This document shows, one piece after another, positions 1 to 8,969 of a DNA stretch of 64,000 nt. Location: the NCBI GenBank assembly GCA_003169845.1, contig PNAG01000004.1, forward strand, positions 23,515 to 87,514. The letters run 5' to 3'. Both the position numbers and the translations under genes were made by a program. The notes below the pieces were generated by a model. The model was not told where the DNA came from. It saw nothing but the letters and a program-made list of their open reading frames with translations, and searched no databases. Every line of letters starts with the position of its first letter. Within the stretch, counting starts at the first letter, position 1. The DNA is from Candidatus Dormiibacterota bacterium. Lineage in GTDB: Bacteria > Chloroflexota > Dormibacteria > Dormibacterales > Dormibacteraceae.

Positions 1-797
1 CAACGATGTTCGAGCGGCTCTACATCCGCTACGGCCGCATCGGCCGCATCGACGCGTTCGTCGCGCGGGCCGACCGGCGCGACGAGGTACGGGAGCCGGT
101 CAGACGCGCGACCCGTGGCGGCGAGGTCGAAGCGGAAAGACCGTACGTGCCTCGACTGGGCCGGCAGCCTAGCCGGAGTCAGGCTAGTCGGTCGCGCGAG
201 CCTGGGCTCGCCGACCGGCTCCTCGATCCCCGACCCGGGACCGTAAGAGTTCTTGAGCATGACGCGCAGTCGCTCCTTGGCCACGGCGAGCCGGGACGCC
301 ACGGTGCGCTCCGGGATCCCCAGGGCCTGGGCGATCGCGCGGTTCGTGTAGCCGTGGTAGTGCCGAAGCACGATCGCGGCCACCTGGTTGGGCGGCAGTT
401 TGGCCAAGGCGGCGGCGAGGTCGCGGTGCTGCACCAGCTCCTGGGGATCGGGCGCGAGCCTAGGCGGGCCGATGCGGCGGATCACCTCGCCGACTTCGCG
501 AAGGCGCATCTTGCGCTGGTGCGAGACGGCGGCGTTGACGGCGATCCGGTGCACCCACGCCTCCGCGGGCGCTATCGGCTGCCAGTTGGGCCACTTCTTG
601 TAAGCCCTTTCGAACGCGTCCTGGGCGCAGTCCTCCGCGGCGGACCGATCGCCGAGGATCGCCGTCAGCGTGCCTAGGATCTTGCCGTATGAAGCTTGGT
701 AAAGGCGCTCGAAATCTGCTTCGTTGCCTGCCTGGTAGGCCATGCCCGGCTCACTTACGGCGCCGACGGCGACTGACTCCGAGATCGACTCCGCCAT
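1..797 (-). CDS. ECF-type RNA polymerase sigma factor, C-terminus beyond window
   Basis: Sigma-70 family ECF factor directing RNA polymerase to a specific promoter set. Translating the minus strand from the ATG at 797 gives region 2 near residues 25-70 (DFERLYQASYGKI, then EDCAQDAFERAYKKW) and region 4 near 125-180, with a helix-turn-helix ending GIPERTVASRLAVAKERL. A G-rich stretch sits about 10 nt upstream of that ATG; a second in-frame ATG at 743 would give a more typical N-terminus. After region 4 the frame stays open for about 80 residues to the window edge, longer than a minimal ECF protein, so a C-terminal extension or fused domain may follow outside the window. No stop codon is visible. 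It points away from the GGDEF gene at 978. Confidence 0.85.
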   Translation of the reverse strand, partial: MAESISESVAVGAVSEPGMAYQAGNEADFERLYQASYGKILGTLTAILGDRSAAEDCAQDAFERAYKKWPNWQPIAPAEAWVHRIAVNAAVSHQRKMRLREVGEVIRRIGPPRLAPDPQELVQHRDLAAALAKLPPNQVAAIVLRHYHGYTNRAIAQALGIPERTVASRLAVAKERLRVMLKNSYGPGSGIEEPVGEPRLARPTSLTPARLPAQSRHVRSFRFDLAATGRASDRLPYLVAPVGPRDERVDAADAAVADVEPLEHR

Positions 798-977
798 GGT
801 TTCGTTGTTCCCCCCCCGCGTAGTGGTGGCGGCTCTTTCGAACTCGCTCACCCTGCCCCTACTCTGGCCGTCGACCCCACCTCCGGTCACCGTACGGTTG
901 CGCGGATTTTCACTAACTCACTTGCAGTAGGCCGTCGGTTCAAGTGTTAGCAGTGCGGCCGGCGTTCTCACAGCGGG

Positions 978-2471
978 ATGAATCCAGGGGCCGAGTCCGC
1001 GGCTGACTTCTCGGGCGATGTGCTTGGGGCGATCGCCAGCGGCCTTACGGCCGACGCGAGAGAGAGCGGGAAAAAGACTCTCGAGGTTGTGCGCGCCCGT
1101 TTGCCCCAGCTCGTCATGCTCAGCGAGCAGATGGGCGAGGACCTGGTCGCGACCTCCGCCGGCTTTATCGAGATGATGCTCGGGCCGCTGCCTGCCGACG
1201 TCGAGATGCCCTGGGCCCACTGCGAGCAGCGTGCGCGAGAGTTCGGACGGCTGCGCGCCGCGCAGGGCGTGCCGCTCGAGTCCCTGTTCGACGTGCTCGC
1301 TGTCTACCGGCGCACGACCGTCGAGCTGATTTCGCTGCCCCTGCAGGGCAGTCCCCGCCACGACGAGATCGTCGCTTTGGCGCAGAGCCGCCTCGAGGAC
1401 GTAACGGAGCGCCTGACGATGGCGATCGCGAGTGGGTATCTCCAGCATCTCGACGAGGAGCACCGCGCGCGAGAGAGCGAGATGTATGGCCTCGCCGCCA
1501 TCGTCACGGCGATGGGCCGCACGCTCGACGTCTTGGAGACCGCCGAGGTCGCGCTGGTGGAATCGCTCACCGCGTTGCGTTTGAGCACCGGCGCGCTGTG
1601 GTTGCGTGAGCGCTCGAGCTTCAAGCTTATGCACACCGTCGGCCTGGACCTGGACCAGGTGGAGGGATTCGCGCGGGAGGTCGGCCCGAACGGCAAGGCC
1701 TCGGCATCGGTCGTCGGCCGCTCGGAGTCACAGGTCGACAGAATTTCGAGACGCGAGTGGAACGGCCTGCGTGCACAGCTTCGCGTGCGAGGGCGGGCCG
1801 TCGGTTTCATGACTGTCGCCACGATGGTCGATCGAGTGTTCAACGCTGGGGACCTGCTGTTCGTGGCCGCGGTCGCGGACCAGGTCGCCATCGCGCTTGA
1901 CCGCGCCCGTCAGTTCGCCAGCGAGGCGCGCACCGACCACCTCACAGGTCTCGCCAACCGGCGCGAGTTCGAGCGTGTGATGGAGCGCGAGGTCGCGCTC
2001 GCTGAGCGCCACGGCCGCCGCCTCTCGGTGATGATGATCGACCTCGACAACCTGAAGCGGATCAACGACCGTCAAGGCCACCTAGCAGGCGATGCCGCGC
2101 TCAAGCTCGTGGCGCAGCAGCTGCAGCGGGTGGTGCGTGCCTCAGACGTATGCGCACGCGTCGGGGGCGACGAGTTCGCAGTCGCGATGCCGGAGACCGA
2201 GGTGGAGCGGGCGCGCGAAGTCGCCGTCCGCCTGCGCGGAGCCGTCCAGCACGTTGGACTCAGCGTGAAATCACCCGAACCGGTCGAGGTGAGCATCGGC
2301 ATCGCCGCCTGGCGGTCCGGCCAGGACTGGCAGACCCTCTATCAGTCGGCCGACGTCGACCTCTACGAGGACAAGCGCCGGCGCAGGACCGTGCGCCGGT
2401 GGAACGAGGAGGACCGCCCCACGCTCAAGCTGCTCGGCCGGACAGGCCGCCGGCGGGTGTCCGGAGCCTAG
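978..2471 (+). CDS. Diguanylate cyclase: RsbR-like sensor, GAF, GGDEF
   Basis: Predicted to make cyclic di-GMP from two GTP. The 497-residue protein has an alpha-helical N-terminal domain (about 20-160) resembling the RsbR/PucR-type sensor fold, a GAF-like domain (about 185-310), and a GGDEF domain (about 315-475). The catalytic motif is intact (RVGGDEFAV), as is the metal-binding MMIDLDNLKRIND segment. An RASD motif five residues before GGDEF matches the RxxD inhibitory I-site, so product feedback is expected. No transmembrane helix is visible, so sensing is probably cytoplasmic. It is monocistronic and converges on the response regulator ending at 2500. Confidence 0.92.
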   Translation: MNPGAESAADFSGDVLGAIASGLTADARESGKKTLEVVRARLPQLVMLSEQMGEDLVATSAGFIEMMLGPLPADVEMPWAHCEQRAREFGRLRAAQGVPLESLFDVLAVYRRTTVELISLPLQGSPRHDEIVALAQSRLEDVTERLTMAIASGYLQHLDEEHRARESEMYGLAAIVTAMGRTLDVLETAEVALVESLTALRLSTGALWLRERSSFKLMHTVGLDLDQVEGFAREVGPNGKASASVVGRSESQVDRISRREWNGLRAQLRVRGRAVGFMTVATMVDRVFNAGDLLFVAAVADQVAIALDRARQFASEARTDHLTGLANRREFERVMEREVALAERHGRRLSVMMIDLDNLKRINDRQGHLAGDAALKLVAQQLQRVVRASDVCARVGGDEFAVAMPETEVERAREVAVRLRGAVQHVGLSVKSPEPVEVSIGIAAWRSGQDWQTLYQSADVDLYEDKRRRRTVRRWNEEDRPTLKLLGRTGRRRVSGA

Positions 2472-2499
2472 AGGTGCGGCCGCGCCCAGAGGCGCCTCG

Positions 2500-3141
2500 C
2501 TACTCGACGAGCGCGAGCTCGCGAGCCTTGACGATCGCTTCGAGCTTGGAATGGACCCCGAGCTTGCTGCCCAGGCTGCGGATGTGGGTACGAACCGTGG
2601 TGTAGGTGATGCCGAGCTTGTCGGCGATTTCGCGGCTGGACGTGCCTTCTGCCATCAACCGCAGAACTTCCTTCTCACGCGGCGTGAGCCTCTCGAACTG
2701 GGAGTCTGCCTCTCGGCGCTTGTTCAGCAGGGTGGCGATGGCGCGCGGGGTGAAGAGCGAGCCTCCGCCCGCGACGACGCGGATCGCCTCCACCACGTCC
2801 TGGGCCGCGCGCGACTTGTGGATGAATGCGCTCGCCCCGGCTTCGAGGGCGGCAAAGCGCGCGGCATCGCTGTCCTCGCGGGTAAGGACGATCAGCTTGG
2901 TCTCGGGGCGAACCTGGCGGATGGCCGTGCCGGCGTCGGCGCCCGTTCCGTCGCCAAGCCGGAAGTCCATCAACACGACGTCTGGCATCAGCTCGGTGGC
3001 GCGCACGATCGAATCGGAAACCGAGCCGGCCGTGCCCACCACGGTCATGTCGCCCTGGTCGTTGATCAACGCGGACAACCCATCGGCAACGACCTGATGG
3101 TCCTCGACGATGAGGACGCGCGTGGGCGAGGATGCGGTCAT
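2500..3141 (-). CDS. NarL/FixJ-type response regulator (locus A, intact)
   Basis: Two-component DNA-binding regulator of about 213 residues. The receiver domain begins TRVLIVEDHQVVADGLS, has phospho-acceptor Asp in VVLMDFRLGDGTGADA, and Lys in FIHKSRAA. The LuxR-type HTH (about 150-210) contains LTPREKEVLRLMAEGTSSREIA. I chose the ATG at 3141, not the longer frame to 3204, because this ATG overlaps the stop of the upstream kinase remnant as ATGA, the normal coupling for a kinase/regulator pair. That kinase is now a pseudogene, so the regulator is an orphan at its own locus. Close paralogues are at 22631, at 32216 (frameshifted) and at 8889 (stub). Confidence 0.93.
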   Translation of the reverse strand: MTASSPTRVLIVEDHQVVADGLSALINDQGDMTVVGTAGSVSDSIVRATELMPDVVLMDFRLGDGTGADAGTAIRQVRPETKLIVLTREDSDAARFAALEAGASAFIHKSRAAQDVVEAIRVVAGGGSLFTPRAIATLLNKRREADSQFERLTPREKEVLRLMAEGTSSREIADKLGITYTTVRTHIRSLGSKLGVHSKLEAIVKARELALVE

Positions 3142-3725
3142 GCGACCGGCATCCAGAACTCGATCTTCGTGCCCGGGCCGGGCTCGCTCTCGATCTTGGT
3201 CCACCCGCCGGCGAGCAGCGAGCGCTCGTTGAGCGCGAGCAGCCTAAGATGTCCGGGCAGGCGGTCGCGCTCCGCGACGAGAAAGCGGCGACCGTTGTCG
3301 GCCACCAAGCCGTGCACGGCCCCATCCGCAACCTCGCACAGTATCCGGCGCGGGGCGTCCTCCATCTTCGTCAGAAGGACACAATTATCGCCGACCATCG
3401 CGTCATTCTGACCGTTTGGATCGCGAAGCGCTTCAGCTTCAACTCAGCCTTCCGTCATCTGCATCGCATCGCCTGGGAGCCCGCGGGCAAACCGCTTACG
3501 CGTCCGGTCGGCGGCCGTGCACACGAGAAGAATTGCTGGGTCCCTGCTGAAGGTTGCTGGCCGAGGGCCTGGTTTGGAACCTGGAATACGCTGAGCGGAC
3601 CTGAAGAAGACGGTCGAACGCCTGCAGAAGGTCGACAGCGCGCGCCAGCCGCCCGTGCAGCTGCAACATCTCGAGCGCGGCGGCGATCTGGTTGGCGAAC
3701 CCGGCCGAACGTGCCTCGCGGGGCG
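3138..3725 (-). pseudogene. Degraded GAF-type histidine kinase (locus A partner)
   Basis: Remains of a kinase closely related to the intact one at 8969-10759. The minus strand from about 3335 to 3138 encodes the end of the ATPase domain (VHGLVADNGRRFLVAERD, LPGHLRLLALNERSLLAGGW), matching the paralogue almost residue for residue. Further upstream only pieces remain. The minus strand at about 3700-3640 reads GFANQIAAALEMLQLHGRL (paralogue FGNQVAAALEIAQLQRRR). The plus strand at 3598-3651 reads DLKKTVERLQKVDSARQ (paralogue DLKETVERLQKVDAARQ). The middle piece is therefore inverted relative to both ends. The HisKA phospho-acceptor helix and most of the GAF regions are missing. Confidence 0.8.
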
Positions 3726-3974
3726 GTCGTATAGCCGCTCGCGCTCGCCACACCCAGGCTTGGCGCCACTCCTCAACGGTGCGCCCGGTATCGGACCACG
3801 GCGGGGCGTTGTCTAAGCGAAGGGCCTTGCACTGGCTGCTTCAGTGCAGCTCCTCATCGCGGCGCCGTTACGAAGAATTTGCCGGCTGCTTTTTCCAGAA
3901 GGTTGGTGTGATGCCATCGATTCCGCGGTTCCAGGCTCCACTGCTCCGCAACGAGTCGGCGTTCTCTGATCGCG

Positions 3975-4199
3975 ATGCGCACGCGTAAGACCCTGTACCG
4001 CACCAACGGCTCTGTCATCGTCAAGCCCTTGGTCGTCCTCGCGGCCAGGGTTCTCGGCCCTGGCCCGCTCCGGCTTAAGCTGGTCAAGCTGGCCCACGAG
4101 CTGAGTGACGGCGGAGTCGTGATCGAGGCAACGCCAGGAGATGTCACACCGCATCCGCTCGACCGGGCGGCTGCGCAGCCCACCCACCGCGCGGCGTAG
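3975..4199 (+). CDS. Small conserved protein next to kinase locus A
   Basis: A 74-residue ORF of unknown function. It contains VLAARVLGPGPLRLKLVKLA followed by HELSDGG. A diverged copy of this segment (VLIAARCLGPGRFRLEMIKL then AHDLSDAG) lies at 10851-11015, in the same position and orientation relative to the intact paralogous kinase. Conservation in only this reading frame argues that it is or was coding. There is no convincing ribosome binding site and no recognised domain; one or two amphipathic helices are likely. It appears to be the outer part of a duplicated block of regulator, kinase and small ORF. Confidence 0.45.
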   Translation: MRTRKTLYRTNGSVIVKPLVVLAARVLGPGPLRLKLVKLAHELSDGGVVIEATPGDVTPHPLDRAAAQPTHRAA

Positions 4200-4642
4200 G
4201 CTCCTGAGCGCTCGATTCTGCGTGCCGCCGAAAGCGCGGCTCGATGAGCGGAGCAGGTTGGTCTGGATGCTCACGCTGACGCCAAGCCCGGCCCTCGCAA
4301 GCCAGCGAGACCAATCCTTCCGCACCGAATACCGAGCGGACGCTGCCGACGGCCGGGCGAACACGTTCCGGTGAGGGGAGCGCTGCGAGCCTCGGCGCTG
4401 AACGGCCTGACGGCCACCGGGTCGTCGAATCCGATTTCCGTCCAGCGCCGGAGAAGGCGGTGAAGGGAGTCGAAGAGTAGACCGATGTTCGGTGGGGCCA
4501 CAGCCGGCGCCATCATCGAGGCGGGCAGGTTCACGTTCGCGAGCGGGCCGTCATGAGACTCCGGCCGGCACCCTCACGTCGTCCCGCCGAGGGCCTGGGA
4601 GGCAGCCGCTTGGCTTAGCTGCCTTCTCAGGCGGGGCCTTGA
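4200..4642. other. Intergenic region, no supported gene
   Basis: About 440 bases between the small ORF and the LCP gene. Open frames exist on both strands, but none has a recognisable domain, a good ribosome binding site or a paralogue in the window. It presumably holds the promoter of the LCP gene; I could not pick out -35/-10 boxes with confidence. Confidence 0.4.
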
Positions 4643-5641
4643 GTGGCCTCAAGCGTTGCTCATATGGAGATTTCGCCCGTGTACATGCCGCGCGCCTCGA
4701 TCATCGCCGCCGGCTTCGTGCTTGCCGGTCTGGTCGGTCTCGGGGCCTACTTTTTCCCACTTTTCCGGACTGCCGCCTCGGCGACGCCCAGTTCCGGCAC
4801 GGTCGCCGGTGCGGTTTCCGACACCATTTCCAACCTCAATCCGATCGATGTAGCTCCGAGCCAGCCCTTCACCGTACTGCTCCTGGGTTCGGACGACGAC
4901 TCCAAATTCCCGGCGGACCGCCTGAACACGCAGTCAATGATCCTGCTCAGGGTCGACCCGGGCTCCAAGCAGGCGACCATGCTCTCGATCCCCAGGGACC
5001 TGTGGGTGCCGATCCCGAACCAGGGAATGGGCAAGATCAGCACCGCCTACCAGCTCGGAGGGCCCCAGGGCGCGATCGCCGCGGTAGAGAGCAACTTCAA
5101 AGTGCATATCGACGACTACGTCTGGATCGGCCTAAACGGGCTGGTGAAGTTCATCGACCACCTGGGCGGGGTCGACGTTGTTGTCACTAATCCGGTCATG
5201 GATGATTTCTATCCCTCAGATCTAAGCAGCACCGGCAATCCATATGACTACTACCGCGTAGCCGTGCTCCCCGGCGCAACTCACCTCGACGGTGTACACG
5301 CTCTACAGTACGTGCGATCGCGCCACGGCGACCTGCGGAGCGACTTCGCCCGCTCGGAGCGGCAGCAGCAGATCCTGCTCGCAATCAAGGCCCAGGCGAC
5401 TCACCTCAACGTGGCGGATCTCCCGACTCTCGCGGCGGCATTCAACGGAGAGGTCAAGACCAGCATCAGCCTGGACAGGCTCCGCCAGCTCTTTTCCATC
5501 GCGGGCAGCTTCGGCGGATCCAACATCCACCGCGTTGTACTGTTGGCGCCGTACACCTCGGAAGGGTCTGCAGCGGGGCAGGACGTGGTGCTGCCGGACT
5601 GGTCCGCCATCCTACCCCTCGTGCACCAGACGTTTTCGTGA
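4643..5641 (+). CDS. LytR-CpsA-Psr (LCP) family cell-wall glycopolymer ligase
   Basis: LCP proteins transfer polyprenyl-phosphate-linked glycopolymers to peptidoglycan at the outer membrane face. After a short N-terminus there is one transmembrane helix (SIIAAGFVLAGLVGLGAYFF) and then an extracellular LCP domain. Family motifs are present: FTVLLLGSDD, the arginine-bearing SIPRDLWVPIP, KISTAYQLGGPQGAI, and the conserved RSRHGD/SDFARSERQQQ segment that binds the phosphate head group. The GTG at 4643 is the longest start. A GTG at 4679, nine bases after GGAG, or ATGs at 4664 and 4685 may be the real one. The stop overlaps the next gene by GTGA, so the two are co-translated. Confidence 0.92.
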   Translation: MASSVAHMEISPVYMPRASIIAAGFVLAGLVGLGAYFFPLFRTAASATPSSGTVAGAVSDTISNLNPIDVAPSQPFTVLLLGSDDDSKFPADRLNTQSMILLRVDPGSKQATMLSIPRDLWVPIPNQGMGKISTAYQLGGPQGAIAAVESNFKVHIDDYVWIGLNGLVKFIDHLGGVDVVVTNPVMDDFYPSDLSSTGNPYDYYRVAVLPGATHLDGVHALQYVRSRHGDLRSDFARSERQQQILLAIKAQATHLNVADLPTLAAAFNGEVKTSISLDRLRQLFSIAGSFGGSNIHRVVLLAPYTSEGSAAGQDVVLPDWSAILPLVHQTFS

Positions 5642-6693
5642 TACCGGCTGACGCCGTGATCTCGTCACGCCCTGGACGCCTTGCGAGCTGGCTGGCAGCG
5701 GTGACGCTTGCCGTCGCAATGTTCGCATTCGGCGTCGGCATCTATAACGCCGCCGGCTTTCTCAAAGCGGGTAAGTCTCATGTCGTGCGGCCTAACCAGG
5801 TCCGCGCACCCTCGGTTCCCGGAACCTTGTACGTGGCCCAGGCCGGAGCGATCTATCGCTCCCGCAACGGCACCTTCGCCCAGATCACAACGGAGTCCGG
5901 CTGGACGCAGCCGGCCGTCTCTCCGGACGGCAGCGAGCTCGCGGTCGTCAGGCGTTACGAGAACTGGTCCGACCTGTACCTGATGACGCCCAGCGGGCAC
6001 CTGACCGCGCTGCTCACGCACGACCACTCGCCGCAGATGGAATCCAACCACTGGGTTTTCTATCCGCGTTTCAGCCCCGATGGCCGCACCCTGTTCTACG
6101 ACTTCGACCCCAAAGACCCTTTCAACAGCTACCGCGTCGACCTAGCGATCTTCGCGAGCCCGTCAGATCCAAGCTCCCACGAATCGGTCCAATGGACAAA
6201 TCCCAACTACTACACGGGCGGGGACGTTTATCCGTCGCCGCTGGCGGGCGGCGGTCTCATCTACACGAAGTACTCGATCGACGACCAGTCGCAGGTCCAC
6301 TCTCAAGTCTGGTTGCAGAGCCGGCCCGGAAGCACCGGAGTCGCCCTCACCGATCCGGCGTTGGATTGCGGTCAGGCGGCGCTCTCATCCGATCAGAAGC
6401 TCGTCGCGATGGTCTGCACCAAAGGCCAGACGCAGTCCACAGAGCTGAACGTGGCCGCTTTCGACCCCACCACTTTGACTCTCAGTACACCGAGCACGCT
6501 AGTTACGGGCGAGCTGGTGGCCTCACCGGTCTTCTCTCCGGATGGCAAGAGCATCGCCTACCTCGCCCCAGCGACACCAGGAGGGATGTTCCAGCTGTGG
6601 ACCGTCCAGGCCACAGGTACGCCGGCGCCAAGAGAGCTAACCTCCCTGCTCGGACTTGACTCGACTTCGCCACCCGTATGGACAGCCGGCTGA
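5638..6693 (+). CDS. Membrane-anchored TolB-like beta-propeller protein
   Basis: A 351-residue protein with an N-terminal transmembrane helix (about 14-35) and an extracellular domain of WD40-like/PD40 repeats. The repeat signatures are visible as AVSPDGSELAVV, PRFSPDGRTLFYDF, ALSSDQKLVAMV and PVFSPDGKSIAYLAP. Such propellers bind partners and have no catalytic residues. The GTG start overlaps the LCP stop (GTGA), so it probably works with the ligase at the cell surface, for example as a scaffold or polymer-binding partner. That role is inferred from gene coupling only. Confidence 0.85.
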   Translation: MIPADAVISSRPGRLASWLAAVTLAVAMFAFGVGIYNAAGFLKAGKSHVVRPNQVRAPSVPGTLYVAQAGAIYRSRNGTFAQITTESGWTQPAVSPDGSELAVVRRYENWSDLYLMTPSGHLTALLTHDHSPQMESNHWVFYPRFSPDGRTLFYDFDPKDPFNSYRVDLAIFASPSDPSSHESVQWTNPNYYTGGDVYPSPLAGGGLIYTKYSIDDQSQVHSQVWLQSRPGSTGVALTDPALDCGQAALSSDQKLVAMVCTKGQTQSTELNVAAFDPTTLTLSTPSTLVTGELVASPVFSPDGKSIAYLAPATPGGMFQLWTVQATGTPAPRELTSLLGLDSTSPPVWTAG

Positions 6694-6778
6694 CCATTCA
6701 ACGGTGGAATGGCAAATCCATCCAATGGTGGTAGTTGAGAAATGGTCGGGTGCGCGTTCTGGTGGTAGGAGACGAAAT

Positions 6779-6958
6779 ATGAAATTCAAGTCCAGATCTG
6801 ACGCGCCCGACCTCAACTCTCAGCTCGAATCCCTTTTCGACCAAGTCTGGCGCTCCGAAGCCGACTGGCGGTTGTGGGGCCGGCTGGACGCCACGGTGTT
6901 CCTCGAGGACCTCCGAGCGAAGCGGGCCGAGAATCACGACACCGAGAGGGCTGCCTGA
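6779..6958 (+). CDS. Small hypothetical protein, 59 residues
   Basis: Starts MKFKSRSDAPDLNSQLESLF at an ATG preceded by GGTAGGAG at good spacing, and ends just before the patatin gene. The sequence is acidic to basic, probably helical, with Trp residues (VWRSEADWRLWGRLD). No domain is recognised. An upstream in-frame extension to 6656 lacks a ribosome binding site and was rejected. The 28-base gap to the next gene suggests they share a transcript. Confidence 0.55.
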   Translation: MKFKSRSDAPDLNSQLESLFDQVWRSEADWRLWGRLDATVFLEDLRAKRAENHDTERAA

Positions 6959-6986
6959 ATGTTTCGGAGCCTGCGGGTCTAGCTCG

Positions 6987-7898
6987 ATGAGCCGCAGCTG
7001 CCCGCGCCGTCAAGGTGTGGTTGCTCGTGGACCGGTCGCCTTCGTCCTGTCCGGTGGTGGGAGCCTCGGAGCCGTCCAGGTCGGGATGCTCCAGGCGCTC
7101 ACGGAGGGCGGAATCCGGCCTGACTTGCTGATCGGTACCTCCGTCGGCGCCGTCAACGCCGCCTGGATGGCGGGCCAGCCCGACCACGATGGAGCCATGA
7201 AGCTCGGAGAGATCTGGTTGGGCCTCAGGCGCCACCACATATTTCCGCTCAGCCCTTGGGCCGGCGCGCGAGGCCTGCTCGGCCGCAGCAACCATTTCAT
7301 CCCCAACGCCGGCCTTCGGTCCGTCCTCGAAAGGCATCTCCCCTACGAGTTGCTCGAAGACGCCGCTGTTCCGGTCCACATCATCACCACCGACCTGAGG
7401 ACCGGCCGTGCGGTGACGATCTCATCGGGGCCCGCAATCCCGGCGCTGCTCGCCAGCACCGCCATCCCCGGAGTGTTTCCGCCGGTGACCATCGGCCAGC
7501 GCGATCTCGTGGACGGCGCCGTCGCGAGCCACACCCCGATCACGGCGGCGATCGAGCTCGGTGCAGCGGAGATCTTCGTCCTTCCTGTCAGTTACCCATG
7601 GCTGCGGCAGGAACCGACCAGCGCTCTCGGGATGGTCCTCTATGCGCTCGCGCGGTTCGTCGAGCAAAAGCTCGAGGCCGAGGTGGCCGCGAACGGCCGC
7701 AGGGCAGCCATCCACCTGCTGCCCACGATGGACCTCCCCGCTGTCTCGCCCGCCGATTTCAGGTACACCCGTGAGCTGATCGCGATGGGACAAAAGTGGG
7801 CTCGCCGCCACCTGGGGTCGTTGACGACCGCGATCCAGCCTGAGCAGCGCGCAGCGCAGGGTCTGCGGCTCGAACCGGCGCCCGCGCGCGCGGCGTAG
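6987..7898 (+). CDS. Patatin-like phospholipase
   Basis: Serine lipid acyl hydrolase of the bacterial patatin/RssA type (303 residues). The oxyanion-hole glycine loop is AFVLSGGGSLGAVQVGML, the nucleophile elbow is GTSVG (GxSxG) about 35 residues later, and the catalytic Asp lies in LVDGAVASHTP (DGA). These are the three elements of the Ser-Asp dyad fold, so the enzyme should be active. No signal peptide or membrane segment is visible, so it is probably cytoplasmic or peripheral. It lies just downstream of the 59-residue ORF. Confidence 0.93.
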   Translation: MSRSCPRRQGVVARGPVAFVLSGGGSLGAVQVGMLQALTEGGIRPDLLIGTSVGAVNAAWMAGQPDHDGAMKLGEIWLGLRRHHIFPLSPWAGARGLLGRSNHFIPNAGLRSVLERHLPYELLEDAAVPVHIITTDLRTGRAVTISSGPAIPALLASTAIPGVFPPVTIGQRDLVDGAVASHTPITAAIELGAAEIFVLPVSYPWLRQEPTSALGMVLYALARFVEQKLEAEVAANGRRAAIHLLPTMDLPAVSPADFRYTRELIAMGQKWARRHLGSLTTAIQPEQRAAQGLRLEPAPARAA

Positions 7899-8231
7899 AG
7901 ACCGGCGACTAGAGGGCCCGTACCGCCTGCCCGAACTAGCGGTTGCGGCGCTCCGCCGGCTCGGGAACGTCTTCGCCTCCGTCATGTCGGCGGCGCCGCC
8001 CACCGCACCCTGGCACGGGGGCTGCAGGAGGCTTTGCCGGGATCGATCCGCCACCCGGCGGCTCAGCGCGTAAAGCTGCGGCGCGGCACGTGAAGCAGAA
8101 GCACTCCATCGCCTCACCAAGCTGCCAAGCTCGGACCCGCTAGGGCACGTGCAGGTATCGGCGCGGAGGCAAATCTGTCTTCGTTACACATGTAGGAGTC
8201 CTGCCTACCCACACCTTCAAGATGCCGCTGA
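7899..8231. other. Intergenic region, no supported gene
   Basis: Convergent gap between the patatin gene and the terminator of the small membrane-protein gene. No open frame in it has a ribosome binding site or a recognisable product. Confidence 0.4.
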
Positions 8232-8268
8232 GAAACAAAAGAAACGGCGCCCGCGTGTGCAGGCGCCG
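8232..8268 (-). terminator. Rho-independent terminator of the small membrane-protein gene
   Basis: Read on the minus strand: CGGCGCC, a 10-base loop, GGCGCCG (8268-8245), then a T-rich run TTTCTTTTGTTTC. It lies about 28 bases past the stop of the gene at 8296-8466. The perfect 7-bp GC stem followed by Ts is a classical intrinsic terminator. Confidence 0.8.
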
Positions 8269-8295
8269 CCCGCCTCCGGCTGTTTTTTGGGCTGA

Positions 8296-8466
8296 CTACC
8301 AGCGGTACCAGCGGCCTCCGCCCTCGGCTGAGCGAATGAAGAAGCCGAGCACCCAAAGGATCAGCCCGATGACGAGCAGAATCCAGAGGATGTGAAGCGC
8401 TGGGGCCAGCAAGCCGCCCCCACCGAGGAGCAGCAGCAGCAGGATCAGGACGATCAACGCAACCAC
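8296..8466 (-). CDS. Small hydrophobic membrane protein, 56 residues
   Basis: GTG start preceded by a perfect GGAGGT eight bases upstream. The product is nearly all hydrophobic: a leader rich in Leu/Ile/Val (VALIVLILLLLLLGGGG), then a second helix HILWILLVIGLILWVLGFF, ending RWYRW. It resembles the small stress-associated membrane proteins common near CsbD-type genes, with two helices and a short charged tail, probably in the cytoplasmic membrane. An intrinsic terminator follows. Its function is unknown. Confidence 0.75.
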   Translation of the reverse strand: MVALIVLILLLLLLGGGGLLAPALHILWILLVIGLILWVLGFFIRSAEGGGRWYRW

Positions 8467-8888
8467 TCTTGATTTACCTCCTTTCGAACTGGTCCTTGCG
8501 GCCAGCTGAGATTTCTTGTACTACTTGAAAAACGCTTGGCGATCAGGCAATTACCTGGCCCTGAGGCGCTTCAGGAACGCCCGGCCGACGTGCTCCTGGG
8601 TCCCGTTTTGCCGCCTTTCACCTCCCGGACGCCGAGCCAACCGCCGACTAGAGGCCTGGAGGTCAGGGAGACTTACCTTCGCGCGCGTGGGGAGGTCGCG
8701 GCGAAGCCGCCGGGTGGGGAGTCGCAACCGCCCTCAGCGGCCCCCCTAAAAGGTAGCCGAAGCCGTCGTGTGGACCAGGCGTGATGAACAACTCAAGCTC
8801 AGGCGCGCAGGCGACAGCGTCTACCTCTGCCCTCGCCGGGCTTGGAAATGCCGAAGATCCGGTGAGCACATCGAGGAGCTCTGGGCGA
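8467..8888. other. Intergenic region, no supported gene
   Basis: About 420 bases between the small membrane-protein gene and the regulator stub. It probably once contained the rest of the locus-B response regulator. The minus frame downstream of the stub's stop does not continue into recognisable receiver or HTH sequence. Confidence 0.35.
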
Positions 8889-8969
8889 TCACTCTGAACA
8901 CTGTGCCAGCCCCTCTGCGACCACTCGGTGGTCTTCGACGATCAGCACGCGAGCCCGGGTCCGCGGCAT
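8889..8969 (-). pseudogene. Response-regulator stub (locus B)
   Basis: Directly after the intact kinase, an ATG overlapping its stop (TGATG) opens a frame reading TRARVLIVEDHRVVAEGLA and then, after a few unrelated residues, a stop. This is the first beta-alpha unit of a NarL-type receiver, matching TRVLIVEDHQVVADGLS of the intact paralogue at 3141. The phospho-acceptor Asp and whole HTH domain are gone, so no functional regulator is made here. Confidence 0.8.

Noticed and set aside
6..677. Plus-strand 223-codon open frame at the left edge
   Set aside because: It is the complement of the ECF sigma factor, whose region 2 and region 4 motifs are clear on the minus strand; the plus translation has no domain.
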